From contig NZ_BMFU01000004.1 in assembly GCF_014639235.1 (NCBI RefSeq), positions 241,222 through 305,221 of the forward strand: a stretch of DNA of 64,000 nucleotides. The letters run 5' to 3'. A program made the translations under genes and the position numbers. The stretch comes from Paenibacillus silvae. GTDB taxonomy: Bacteria > Bacillota > Bacilli > Paenibacillales > Paenibacillaceae. Under the pieces are notes generated by a model. It did no database searches and had not been told where the DNA came from. It saw only the letters and a list, made by a program, of their open reading frames with translations. Positions 1 to 8,135 of the stretch are shown here, piece after piece (the stretch's first letter is position 1; every line of letters starts with the position of its first letter).

Positions 1-582
1 CAGACTGGATACGATCTCGTGCACTTCATGAGGCATTGTCCCGCCGTTGGTGTCACACATCACAAGCCAGTCAGCCCCGGCTTCGTGGGCTTTGCTCATG
101 ACAGCCTGCGCATACTCGGGATTATGCTTGAAGCCGTCGAAGAAATGCTCTGCATCAAAGATGACCTCCATGCCGCTTTGTTTCAGATAGGCGATGGAAT
201 CATAGATCATCGACAGATTTTCCTCAAGCGTTGTCTGTAGGGCAGTGTGCACATGGAAGTCCCATGACTTTCCGACGAGTGTGGCTGCCTGTGCCCCGGA
301 TTCAAGAATACGCTTGAGATTGGCATCCTCGCTGGCAATGCTGCCTTTGCGGCGAGTGCTTCCGAATGCAACAACCTTGGCGTTGAGCTTCAGTTCCTTG
401 ACTCTTTTAAAAAACTCAATGTCCTTGGTGTTGCTGCCGGGAATTCCGCCTTCAATATAATGAGCACCCAGGTCATCCAGCTTTTTGGCAATTTTGAGTT
501 TGTCGTCTGCGGACAAGCTGACGCCCTCTCCTTGCGTGCCGTCACGTAAAGTCGTATCGAAGATGGAAATGGCCTTTGACAT
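1..582 (-). CDS. cimA: Citramalate synthase, 5' part (partial)
   Basis: The gene runs off the left edge, so only the N-terminal 194 residues are visible. The protein begins MSKAISIFDTTLRDGTQGEG, the metal-binding and substrate start of the alpha-isopropylmalate/homocitrate synthase (DRE-TIM) family. It continues with a GGIPGSN stretch and a barrel segment containing AFGSTRRKGS and FDAEHFFDGF. These features match the citramalate synthase branch, which condenses acetyl-CoA and pyruvate in an isoleucine route, better than LeuA; that is family knowledge rather than proof. The ATG start at 582 has a strong AAGGAGGA ribosome binding site at 588-595. The C-terminal regulatory domain is outside the window, so homocitrate or isopropylmalate activity cannot be excluded. 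Confidence 0.85.
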   Translation of the reverse strand, partial: MSKAISIFDTTLRDGTQGEGVSLSADDKLKIAKKLDDLGAHYIEGGIPGSNTKDIEFFKRVKELKLNAKVVAFGSTRRKGSIASEDANLKRILESGAQAATLVGKSWDFHVHTALQTTLEENLSMIYDSIAYLKQSGMEVIFDAEHFFDGFKHNPEYAQAVMSKAHEAGADWLVMCDTNGGTMPHEVHEIVSSL

Positions 583-926
583 GAAGATCCTCCTTTAAGG
601 TAAAGCGCTTTTTTATAAGTTTGATGGAAGGGTTAAAAAGCAGGTGAAGAAGTTAATGGATAAATCCTTCGATTCAGCAACGCTACACTGTGTTAAATTC
701 GTTGAATGGATTTGTCCCAAACTCGTGAATTTGTATAATTAATTATTATAGCATCATTATAGCCAAATGCTACATAGAATTCACAGGTTGGCGGAACAAT
801 TGCAGATTGCAGGTTGAAAATAAATATACTCAGCGACGAAGCCTGAATTTATATTCTACTTTTGATATACTATATAAACAGGTTGACCCAGATCAATGAA
901 TCGTGAGGATAGAAAGGGTGGGGGGC
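583..926. other. Divergent intergenic region cimA/dinB
   Basis: No gene is visible. Reading leftward there are AT-rich TATAAT-like hexamers around 740-765 that could serve cimA. Reading rightward, TATACTATATAAA-like sequence around 866-880 could be a -10 region for dinB. I see no T-box, no other riboswitch motif and no intact GAAC-N4-GTTC SOS box, only a half site (GAAC) near 795. Confidence 0.5.
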
Positions 927-2231
927 GTGAAGTCTTCAGACAGCAATCCTCCAGTGGATGTAAGCGAGTATTATCCGGCAGCGGGCAGAGTTATTTTGCA
1001 TGTGGACATGAATGCCTTTTATTGTTCTGTACATGAGGCCGAGGAGCCCGAGTTATATAAAGGAAGAGCAACGGCTGTTGCAGGCAGCAGCGAGCTTCGC
1101 AAAGGAGTAATTGTAACCTGTTCGTATACAGCGCGAAGCAGGGGCATATCAACAGGAATGGTCGTGCATCAGGCCATGAAGAAATGCCCGGATCTGATTG
1201 TTATACGTCCGGATTTTCACTTATATCGCCAATACTCCAGAGCTTTTATGCAGATTGCATACAGCTACACCCCTCAACTCGAGGCGACTTCGATTGATGA
1301 GTGTTATCTGGATATCACAGGATCGAAGCAATTCGGTACACCAGTGGAGATCGCTGAAGAGATTCAGCGGAGAATCAGGGACGAACTCGGCCTGCCTTGT
1401 TCTATTGGGATCGCACCAAATAAACTGCTGGCCAAAATGGCATCGGACCTCAAAAAGCCAAACGGCATATCGATCCTGCGGATGAGGGACGTTCCCCGCA
1501 TCTTATGGGATAGACCTTGTAATGAGATGTTTGGAATTGGAAGGAAAACGGCCGAGAAGCTAAAAAAAATCGGTATTGATACGATTGGTCAGCTGGCTAA
1601 ATCGGATGAAAAAATGCTGACAGATCTGTTCGGTATTAACGGAACGTGGCTTAAAAACTCGGCAAATGGCATTCATCACTCCCCTGTCGTTGCTGAACGG
1701 GAAGCGAATAAATCCATTGGTCATACGACCACATTGCCTGCCGATGTTTCGGAAATACATGATATTCACCGAGTGTTTCTGAACATTAGCGATCAGGTGG
1801 CCCGAAGATTACGCAAGCACGAAATGTTAAGTCAAGGCATTCAGATTACGATTCGTACACCTGATATGAAAACAATCACCAGATCACGCATGATGGGCAT
1901 ACCAACCGAGGATGCCGCAGTCATCTACCGGGAGGCCTGCCAGCTCTTTGCGAAACACTGGGGGAACGGCAAGCCGGTACGCATGCTTGGCATCACGCTG
2001 CAGAGTCTGATTCCGCGGGAGGAATCAGCTGTGCAGATGGACTTGTTTGAATACGAGCAAAAGCCGAAAAAGGAAAGTCTGATTCGGATCATGGATGAAC
2101 TGCGTGATAAGTTTGGTGAGAATGCAGTTGTGACCGCAGGCATGCTTGGCGATGATCCTTCCACATTACTCCGCAACCATAAGGTGCGAGGAACTTCACT
2201 GCAAAAAGATAACTTGCAAAGTCTGGACTGA
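927..2231 (+). CDS. dinB: DNA polymerase IV (Y-family translesion polymerase)
   Basis: This is a Y-family lesion-bypass polymerase of about 434 residues. The palm catalytic carboxylates lie in HVDMNAFYCSVHEAE near the N-terminus and in SIDECYLDIT about 100 residues later. Helix-hairpin-helix (GIGRKTAEKLKKIGI) and little-finger regions follow. A terminal QMDLFEYE segment resembles the beta-clamp binding motif QxxLF of DinB proteins. I prefer the GTG at 927 because AAAGGGTGG lies 5 nt upstream; an in-frame GTG at 903 would add eight residues but has no ribosome binding site. The gene is monocistronic. B. subtilis dinB is LexA-controlled, but no full SOS box is visible here. Confidence 0.93.
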   Translation: MKSSDSNPPVDVSEYYPAAGRVILHVDMNAFYCSVHEAEEPELYKGRATAVAGSSELRKGVIVTCSYTARSRGISTGMVVHQAMKKCPDLIVIRPDFHLYRQYSRAFMQIAYSYTPQLEATSIDECYLDITGSKQFGTPVEIAEEIQRRIRDELGLPCSIGIAPNKLLAKMASDLKKPNGISILRMRDVPRILWDRPCNEMFGIGRKTAEKLKKIGIDTIGQLAKSDEKMLTDLFGINGTWLKNSANGIHHSPVVAEREANKSIGHTTTLPADVSEIHDIHRVFLNISDQVARRLRKHEMLSQGIQITIRTPDMKTITRSRMMGIPTEDAAVIYREACQLFAKHWGNGKPVRMLGITLQSLIPREESAVQMDLFEYEQKPKKESLIRIMDELRDKFGENAVVTAGMLGDDPSTLLRNHKVRGTSLQKDNLQSLD

Positions 2232-2349
2232 ATAGGGGATAATAAAGACTTGCGGGTGCAATTTTATTTGTAATTATTCTTGCTTTGTATTAATATGTTT
2301 CTAGATAAAAACACTGTACGTGGTGAATCCTAGGAGGAGAGATTGTAAA

Positions 2350-2592
2350 ATGAGCAAATATACTTGGGTAGAAAAAGATACATGTATTGCATGCGGCGCA
2401 TGCGGAGCAACAGCGCCAGACATCTATGATTATGACGATGAGGGCTTGGCAGAAGTAATCTTTGACGGCGACGCTAACCAAGGCATCAAAGCTATTCCTG
2501 AAGATCTGTTTGACGATATGCAGGATGCATGCGATGGCTGCCCGACCGACTCCATTAAAGTAGCGGACGAGCCTTTCAATAAAGAGGGTTAA
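2350..2592 (+). CDS. fer: Ferredoxin, single [4Fe-4S] Bacillus type
   Basis: This 80-residue acidic electron carrier closely resembles B. subtilis Fer. Cluster ligands are Cys12, Cys15 and Cys18 (CIACGACG) and Cys64 in GCPTDSIKV; an additional Cys61 lies just before the last ligand. The C-terminal VADEPF is typical of this subgroup. The true start is the ATG at 2350, with TAGGAGGAGA about 10 nt upstream; an in-frame GTG further upstream lacks support. The protein is cytosolic, and in bacilli it donates electrons to cytochromes P450 and other redox enzymes (family knowledge). It is a single-gene unit closed by a strong hairpin terminator. Confidence 0.95.
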   Translation: MSKYTWVEKDTCIACGACGATAPDIYDYDDEGLAEVIFDGDANQGIKAIPEDLFDDMQDACDGCPTDSIKVADEPFNKEG

Positions 2593-2615
2593 TCTTTTTT
2601 CATACATGAAATCGA

Positions 2616-2656
2616 AGCGCACGTTTTGTCTTAACGACAAGAGGTGTGCTTTTTTG
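2616..2656 (+). terminator. Rho-independent terminator after fer
   Basis: A long imperfect stem runs from AGCGCAC at 2616 through TTGTC/GACAA to GTGTGCT ending at 2650, followed by a T run. Confidence 0.85.
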
Positions 2657-2815
2657 TGTCAGCAACGCGAGAATTTATTGATGACTTTGTTGAGTGAGAG
2701 CTTCTTTTTTTACAGAGGATTGATTAGTACCAGGTGCTGTAGTCCTATGCAATTTTAACTGTTGCCTGCCGATATAATAATCTATAAAGCTCAAGGCGGA
2801 ATAGTGGAGGATCAG

Positions 2816-4264
2816 ATGCAGAACACCGATCTAAGATCATATGTGAAGAAACATCCAGATAATAAAATGGCCTGGTATCTGCTTGGCAAAGAATATCTGG
2901 CGGAGGGACAGGAAGCGAAGGCCAATTATTGTTTTCAACAAGCGGGCGAAATATATGAGGCGTTTGAACGCAGTAAAGCTCCTGCCGACATATGGATGGA
3001 TTATCAGGATAAGCTGGTAGAGATGTCTGCGTATAAGGAGAAAAAGAAGCGCAGACGTAAAATGTGGCTGACGCTGCTTATGTTACTGGTGTTGGCAGGA
3101 CTTCCACCCGCTGATGCGCCTGGTGCCAATCAGGGGGTAAACGATGCCCTGGCTTCAGCTCTGGATTCCGTGGATGATCTGCAGGAGGTAAAGCCGGAAG
3201 CAAATGAGAAGAAAGGGGCAGATGCATCGTCAGTGAAGCAGGGCAATGTGTTCACAGCAGCGGCATTCGGTGGTGAAAATGATGGGGGAGGAGCACTTGC
3301 AGCAGCTTGGGCAGGTGCTGGTAATGGTGTTCAAACGACGGCTGTGCTGGGAATGCAGACTTCCGAGGCCTGGGCCATCTGGCAACGGGATATGCCGGTT
3401 AAATACATAATGCAGACGAATTCAAAAGGAAAACTCACCGCCCAGAGTTACGACGCCAAGCAGTGTAACTGTGAACCTCCTGAAGTGTCCGCCAAAATTA
3501 AGCGCATGGCGCTTGCCTGGACGGCCAGGCAGGAGACGGCAGCGGCATTGTCCAGTGCCATTGTCTCGTATCATAAACAACATAAAACTTGGCCGAAAAG
3601 TGTTACAGCACTCGCTCAGCCGTTCCCTGACAATATTCTGGGAGAAACTTCGGCTGAAATGAGCGAGATGTTTCCACAGCTGCTGGCAATGCATCAGAGC
3701 AAGGCACAAGCTATAACTACGGGAGATATCGGAAAGGGAGAGTCGCAGGCTTCAAAGACACCTGACACCAAAAAGGCATCGTTTGCCGATACCGTGGGTG
3801 GACAGCCCTTCTTTTCGAAGCCGCTTGAGATTGTCATAGACAAGAATAACCACAGGCTGGCGCTCATTAGCGGCAGTACAATCCTTCGTATGTATGAGGT
3901 AGGTCTTGGCGGTGAGCGCACGCCTGAGGGTTCATATGTCATTACCGACAAGGTGGTGAATCCGAATGGTCGCTCCAATGGAGAGTTTGGAAGCAGGGGA
4001 ATGCAGCTTTCGGACACCAATTATGCCATCCACGGGACCAATGAGCCGAGTAGCATCGGACAGGATGAGTCCCTTGGATGTGTGAGAATGCGTAAAGATG
4101 ATGTGGAGGAGCTGTTCGCTCTTGCTCCGCAAGGCACACCAGTGCGAATCGGGAAAAATCTTCTGCCTGCGTTAATGTCTGTACCAGAAGGAAAGGAGCG
4201 GTATACACACAAGCTTGTCCCGAAGCAGAGCAATCCAGGCAAAACATATCACTGGTTGAATTAA
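2816..4264 (+). CDS. Membrane-anchored L,D-transpeptidase with N-terminal TPR-like segment
   Basis: The protein has about 482 residues. A cytosolic N-terminal helical segment (NKMAWYLLGKEYLAEGQEAKANYCFQQAGEIYEAF, TPR-like) precedes a basic stretch and one membrane helix (about residues 82-97). A long low-complexity Gly/Ala-rich extracellular linker follows, then a C-terminal YkuD domain. The catalytic signature HGTNEPSSIG...SLGCVRM is complete, with the nucleophile Cys near residue 422. YkuD enzymes make 3-3 peptidoglycan cross-links or attach proteins to peptidoglycan. The start is the ATG at 2816, with GTGGAGG ending 5 nt upstream. The TPR-like cytosolic segment is unusual, because many YkuD proteins carry LysM instead. 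The specific substrate is unknown. Confidence 0.85.
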   Translation: MQNTDLRSYVKKHPDNKMAWYLLGKEYLAEGQEAKANYCFQQAGEIYEAFERSKAPADIWMDYQDKLVEMSAYKEKKKRRRKMWLTLLMLLVLAGLPPADAPGANQGVNDALASALDSVDDLQEVKPEANEKKGADASSVKQGNVFTAAAFGGENDGGGALAAAWAGAGNGVQTTAVLGMQTSEAWAIWQRDMPVKYIMQTNSKGKLTAQSYDAKQCNCEPPEVSAKIKRMALAWTARQETAAALSSAIVSYHKQHKTWPKSVTALAQPFPDNILGETSAEMSEMFPQLLAMHQSKAQAITTGDIGKGESQASKTPDTKKASFADTVGGQPFFSKPLEIVIDKNNHRLALISGSTILRMYEVGLGGERTPEGSYVITDKVVNPNGRSNGEFGSRGMQLSDTNYAIHGTNEPSSIGQDESLGCVRMRKDDVEELFALAPQGTPVRIGKNLLPALMSVPEGKERYTHKLVPKQSNPGKTYHWLN

Positions 4265-4327
4265 TCCGATCTTCATTGGAAGTCTGATTAATATTCGGTC
4301 AGTGGAGGCTGGCCGGAATCCTCACCT

Positions 4328-4465
4328 CTACATGTTGGCAATAATAATTAAAGCGCCAATAATAATAATCAGGCCGCCTACGCTGGCTGCTGTCCATGCG
4401 ATGGCTTTGCGGTTAACCTCTTCCTTTTTTTGCTGCAATGCGGGTGGTTTACGTTTCTGGGCCAT
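4328..4465 (-). CDS. 45-residue single-span membrane protein
   Basis: This short ORF begins MAQKRKPPALQQKKEEVNRK and ends with one hydrophobic helix rich in Ile (GGLIIIIGALIII) and NM. A basic, proline-containing cytosolic N-terminus and a C-terminal anchor suggest an inner-membrane micropeptide. Support for translation is an ideal AAGGAGGAAG ribosome binding site ending 5 nt before the ATG at 4465. It is convergent with the L,D-transpeptidase gene and divergent from pyrD. I do not recognise a family with confidence. Confidence 0.7.
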   Translation of the reverse strand: MAQKRKPPALQQKKEEVNRKAIAWTAASVGGLIIIIGALIIIANM

Positions 4466-4699
4466 AATTACTTCCTCCTTATCAGGTATATGACTGGTCA
4501 AGAACTGGTTTATGTAACCATGCTTTCATTGTAAAGAATTCAACTCGTCTTTTCCAGTAGGCGGGTTGATTTCTTGTGCATATTCAGCTTGATTTGAAAT
4601 TTACTTGTCTATGCGCAAATGACTTTCTTTTTGCAGGAGAAACCGCTAGACTTGTGTGTAGAGTTTTTTACATATTGAGACGGAGAGCGGCCATATCGC

Positions 4700-5824
4700 A
4701 TGCCGGACCAGAACGGAGTGAGTGATTTGTTATACAAAAGTCTTGCTAAACCTTTATTGTTCAAAATGGACCCAGAGCAGGCCCATCATCTGATTATTGG
4801 CGGCCTTAGCGGCGTGGGCAAGGTGCGACCGGTTCCATCCGGGCTGCGTGTCATGTATGGAGTGCGTGAAACCCCTGACCTGGCGGTGGACATGTTTGGT
4901 TGCCATTTTCCTACCCCTGTTGGTCTTGCGGCAGGCCTGGACAAAAATGGTCAGGCTGTAACCGGCTTTTCCTCCATCGGATTTGGATTTATGGAAGTGG
5001 GCACGGTGACTCCGCTGGCACAGTCGGGCAACGAGCAGCCGCGTCTGTTCCGCTTGCCGCCAGATGAAGCGCTGGTGAACCGGATGGGCTTTAACAATCT
5101 GGGTGCAGAAGCGATGGCAGGCGAGCTTGCCCGTCTTCAGGAGCGGCGTATCCCCGTGGCCTTGAATATCGGTAAAAATAAAACAACACCCAATGAGGAA
5201 GCTCATCTGGATTATGAGAAATGCATTCAGGCGTTGTATAATTATGCTGACCTGTTTGTCGTGAATATCAGTTCACCAAATACACCGGATTTGCGTAATC
5301 TGCAGCATGGGAATGAATTGAAGGAATTGCTGGCAGCGGTTATGAGTGAGATGAATCGTCAGCAGACTCAGCATGGAGGGGCGTCCAAGTCCGTGCTTGT
5401 CAAAATTGCGCCTGATGTGAATGATCAGGAGCTTGAATATATGGTCAGTACGATTGCGGCGAGCGGGGTGTCGGGCATCATTGCGACTAATACAACGATC
5501 AGCCGTGAAGGTCTCTCCCATCAGCATGCGAAGGAAACGGGAGGACTAAGCGGGAAGCCGCTGCGCGAACGTTCAACCGAGATCATTCGTCAGGTCTATA
5601 GACAGACCGAGGGTAAACTTCCTATTATCGGATCGGGCGGTATTTTTACAAGTGAGGATGCTTATGAGAAAATTAAAGCCGGGGCAAGTCTGGTGGAAAT
5701 CTATACGGCCCTGATCTATGAAGGACCAGAGGTTAACCGGCGTATTCATGCAGGACTGCGTGAACTTCTGCGCAAGGACGGTTATCATCATATTTCAGAG
5801 GCGGTTGGTGCAGAGCACCGCTAA
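4700..5824 (+). CDS. pyrD: Dihydroorotate dehydrogenase (quinone), class 2
   Basis: The enzyme oxidises dihydroorotate to orotate in pyrimidine synthesis, passing electrons via FMN to quinone at the membrane. Length 374 fits class 2, which has an N-terminal helical membrane-association extension (here YKSLAKPLLFKMDPEQAHHLI). FMN/substrate signatures include VGLAAGLDKNGQ, NRMGFNNLGA, NIGKNK, VNISSPNTP, ATNTTISR and GSGGI. The catalytic Ser lies in the VNISSPNTP loop. Most Firmicutes use class 1B PyrD/PyrK within the pyr operon, so a stand-alone class 2 gene is characteristic of some lineages including paenibacilli (family knowledge). The ATG at 4700 has GGAGAG about 10 nt upstream. Confidence 0.95.
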   Translation: MPDQNGVSDLLYKSLAKPLLFKMDPEQAHHLIIGGLSGVGKVRPVPSGLRVMYGVRETPDLAVDMFGCHFPTPVGLAAGLDKNGQAVTGFSSIGFGFMEVGTVTPLAQSGNEQPRLFRLPPDEALVNRMGFNNLGAEAMAGELARLQERRIPVALNIGKNKTTPNEEAHLDYEKCIQALYNYADLFVVNISSPNTPDLRNLQHGNELKELLAAVMSEMNRQQTQHGGASKSVLVKIAPDVNDQELEYMVSTIAASGVSGIIATNTTISREGLSHQHAKETGGLSGKPLRERSTEIIRQVYRQTEGKLPIIGSGGIFTSEDAYEKIKAGASLVEIYTALIYEGPEVNRRIHAGLRELLRKDGYHHISEAVGAEHR

Positions 5825-5873
5825 AGAAGCAGGATGATTCCCCAGAGTGCTAATATAGAAGCATGGAAGAGTG

Positions 5874-5918
5874 TATAATGGAACGGGACTCTTCCCCCCG
5901 GCAAACATCATGTATAAT
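5874..5918 (+). promoter_or_regulatory. Two -10-like TATAAT hexamers upstream of relQ
   Basis: The sequence TGTATAATGG occurs twice, with TATAAT at 5874-5879 and 5913-5918. An AAGAGT/ACTCTT inverted repeat flanks the first copy. -35 hexamers are weak, so which copy is used is uncertain. Confidence 0.4.
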
Positions 5919-5960
5919 GGATAAGAACAGGGGATGCTATAGAGACAGGAGGCTTTAACC

Positions 5961-6776
5961 ATGGACGGTAGAGACTGGGGTACATTTTTACTTCCTTATG
6001 AACAAGCGGTAGAGGAATTGAAGGTCAAGTTCAAAACGATGAGGGCCGAATTGAAAAAACGGGAAGAATATGCCCCGATTGAATTCGTTACTGGCCGTGT
6101 CAAAAAAATCTCCAGCATTCTGGAAAAATCAAGACGTTTGAACGTGGCACTCGATGATGTGGAGACAGGTATAGAAGATATTGCCGGTATCCGTATCATG
6201 TGCCAGTTCGTGGATGATATTCGCCGTGTGGCAGAGTACATCAGAGCACGTAAGGATCTGACGGTGCTGATTGAGAAGGATTATATTACCAACTTCAAGG
6301 AAAGCGGTTATCGCAGCTTCCATATGATTATTGAATATCCGGTTCAAACGGCGCTGGGACAGAAAAAGGTGCTTGCCGAGATTCAGATTCGAACGCTGGC
6401 GATGAATTTCTGGGCAACGATTGAGCATTCCTTGAGTTATAAATATCGGGAAAGCCTGCCGGATGACATGCGGGCAAGGTTGAAGAAAACAGCAGAGGCC
6501 GCTTTCGTGCTGGATAACGAGATGTCAGCGATTCGTCTGCAGATTCTCGAAGCACAGAAGGCGTTTGAGGACGATTCCAATATTGTGTCAAGGACACTTA
6601 GCATCATTCATCAGCTATATTTCTATCATCTGGTCCATGAGGCGATTGAAGCACAGAAACGATTTAACGATTGCTGGGAACGTCATGATATGGAAGGACT
6701 CAAAGTGCTGCTGGATGATGTGAAGCAGCTTTTGGGCAACGCCAGAAAGGGCGAGAATCCGGATGAACAGCTATGA
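5961..6776 (+). CDS. relQ: Small alarmone synthetase (RelQ/SasB-type (p)ppGpp synthetase)
   Basis: The 271-residue protein matches B. subtilis YjbM/SasB over its first ~210 residues: PYEQAVEELKVK, PIEFVTGRVKKISSILEK, DIAGIRIMCQFVDDI, the Gly-loop KESGYRSFH and the catalytic EIQIRTLAMNFWATIEHSLSYKY. It transfers pyrophosphate from ATP to GDP/GTP, giving the stringent-response alarmone; it has no hydrolase or ACT domains. It carries a C-terminal extension of about 60 helical residues beyond SasB. The start has GGAGG upstream. Two TATAAT hexamers (5874 and 5913) precede it. Its last 14 nt overlap the DUF309 gene, which implies co-translation. Confidence 0.92.
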   Translation: MDGRDWGTFLLPYEQAVEELKVKFKTMRAELKKREEYAPIEFVTGRVKKISSILEKSRRLNVALDDVETGIEDIAGIRIMCQFVDDIRRVAEYIRARKDLTVLIEKDYITNFKESGYRSFHMIIEYPVQTALGQKKVLAEIQIRTLAMNFWATIEHSLSYKYRESLPDDMRARLKKTAEAAFVLDNEMSAIRLQILEAQKAFEDDSNIVSRTLSIIHQLYFYHLVHEAIEAQKRFNDCWERHDMEGLKVLLDDVKQLLGNARKGENPDEQL

Positions 6777-7293
6777 GCCGCTCTACATTGACTATCTGAT
6801 CTATTTCAATCGGGATCAGGACTATTTCGAGTGCCATGAGGTGCTTGAAGAGCTGTGGCTGGAACGGGAGCGTGATCCGCTCTATAAGGGGCTGCTGCAG
6901 GTAGCGGTTGGATTGTACCATTACAGGAATGGCAATCTTCGCGGAGGGTTTAAGATGCTGCAAAGCTCACTTGAATTAATGGAGCCTTATCAAGACGTGA
7001 TGCTTGGCATCAGGCTTGGCGAGTTGAAGGAGCAGGTACGTGGACTTGTGAAGCAATTACAGGAAAGTGAACCAGAAGCGTCGTCATATCGAGATTTGTC
7101 TATCCAGATTGAGGATGAATCACTGATACAGCAAATAGAAATCCGGTCAGCCGAGCTGAAACCAAACGTTCCACAGCGGCGAAGTCCAACCCGGGGACGA
7201 ATCTATGAAGAGAAAATGAGAGAGCAACAGCGACAAGCTCAAGCGATAGAGCAACGTAACAATGTTAAGCTTAACAATCATGCAAATAACTAG
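6763..7293 (+). CDS. DUF309 protein
   Basis: The 176-residue protein has the DUF309 signature near its start: FNRDQDYFECHEVLEELWLE, then GLLQVAVGLYHYRNGNLRGG and a helical segment. DUF309 proteins are small all-helical cytosolic proteins of unknown function; the conserved FxCHEVLEELW motif suggests a ligand or metal site (inference). The C-terminal third is charged and low in complexity, ending in basic and Gln-rich sequence. It overlaps the alarmone synthetase gene by 14 nt, so the two are probably made together. A perfect bidirectional terminator follows. Confidence 0.85.
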   Translation: MNSYEPLYIDYLIYFNRDQDYFECHEVLEELWLERERDPLYKGLLQVAVGLYHYRNGNLRGGFKMLQSSLELMEPYQDVMLGIRLGELKEQVRGLVKQLQESEPEASSYRDLSIQIEDESLIQQIEIRSAELKPNVPQRRSPTRGRIYEEKMREQQRQAQAIEQRNNVKLNNHANN

Positions 7294-7320
7294 GATGAAC
7301 TGTCCTATGTCTTGTATACA

Positions 7321-7364
7321 AAACACCCCGACCATTCCGTTCACGGAATAGTCGGGGTGTTTTT
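7321..7364. terminator. Bidirectional terminator between the DUF309 gene and the thioredoxin-like gene
   Basis: An 18-bp stem with one C-A mismatch (AAACACCCCGAC then ATTCCG) has a TTCA loop. It is flanked by A and T runs, so it can serve both converging genes. Confidence 0.95.
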
Positions 7365-7378
7365 GGCAGGCATGCAGC

Positions 7379-7927
7379 CTAGCTTTTCTCAGGTGTAATA
7401 TTACCTTTATATTTGTCGAAAAATTGTTTGTAATCGTCCAGTGTATAACCGTTGTCGCTTCCATTTTCTTTCAGACCGCCAACCATGCGATCCTTCTCTA
7501 CGCCGTCCTGGTAAAAGACGAGTGTAGGCGTGAACTCAATGTTGTAATCCGTCCAGCCTGATTCAAATTCACGCAGATTAAACTGCGGAAGCTTGATGCC
7601 TTCACTATCGACTAGTGGCATCAATTGCGGTGTCGTTGCACGGCAGTGGGAACAGTCAGAAGCGAAGAAGTATACAAAGAAGCTATCCTTCTTATCAATT
7701 CTGGCTTTCAGATCGGCTGGCAGAATAATCTGCTGATAGTTAGGATCACTCAGAAGTTCACGTGTAGCCGGATTAAGCTTGGAAGCCGCGATGCCATAAG
7801 CGTTGGGCACAGAATCGCTCTGTTTCTTGGACTGTTGGTTCACAAACACCAGAGCAGCAAGCATAACAACTAAAATACCGAGAAATATAAGGATTGTGGC
7901 GCTTTTCTTTTTCTTCTTGGAATTCAT
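7379..7927 (-). CDS. Membrane-anchored thioredoxin-fold protein (CSHC)
   Basis: The 182-residue protein has a lysine-rich N-terminus, one membrane helix (ATILIFLGILVVMLAALVFV) and an extracytoplasmic thioredoxin-like domain. The active-site motif is CSHC (FFASDCSHCRATTPQL) rather than CGPC or CPPC. A later FTPTLVFYQDGVEKDRMVGG is the cis-Pro region of the fold. It probably acts in thiol-disulfide exchange outside the membrane, comparable to the BdbA/StoA class, but the partner is unknown. The ATG at 7927 has GGGGGATGAAC upstream. It is transcribed divergently from the methyltransferase gene and convergently with the DUF309 gene. Confidence 0.8.
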   Translation of the reverse strand: MNSKKKKKSATILIFLGILVVMLAALVFVNQQSKKQSDSVPNAYGIAASKLNPATRELLSDPNYQQIILPADLKARIDKKDSFFVYFFASDCSHCRATTPQLMPLVDSEGIKLPQFNLREFESGWTDYNIEFTPTLVFYQDGVEKDRMVGGLKENGSDNGYTLDDYKQFFDKYKGNITPEKS

Positions 7928-8013
7928 TGTTCATCCCCCAATATTGATATTCAAGATATAATTACAGCAAAAATAGAGGTTGGGATAATATGCATAAACA
8001 ACCGAATTTTTGC

Positions 8014-8041
8014 TTGTCAAACAATCTATTAGCATTATACT
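8014..8041 (+). promoter_or_regulatory. Sigma-A type promoter for the rsmF-like operon
   Basis: TTGTCA at 8014-8019 and TATACT at 8036-8041 are separated by 16 nt, about 95 nt before the start codon. Confidence 0.6.
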
Positions 8042-8135
8042 ACATTACACGCTGTAGTGGAATACACATGATAGGATAGGCAAGTAAAAACAGGATATGA
8101 TAACATAGAGCAATATATCATTTTAACAGGATGGG

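Noticed and set aside
583..760. T-box leader for cimA
   Set aside because: No AGGGTGGNACCGCG-type motif is found on the minus strand upstream of the start.
780..902. SOS box for dinB
   Set aside because: Only a half site (GAAC near 795) is visible, with no matching GTTC four bases later.
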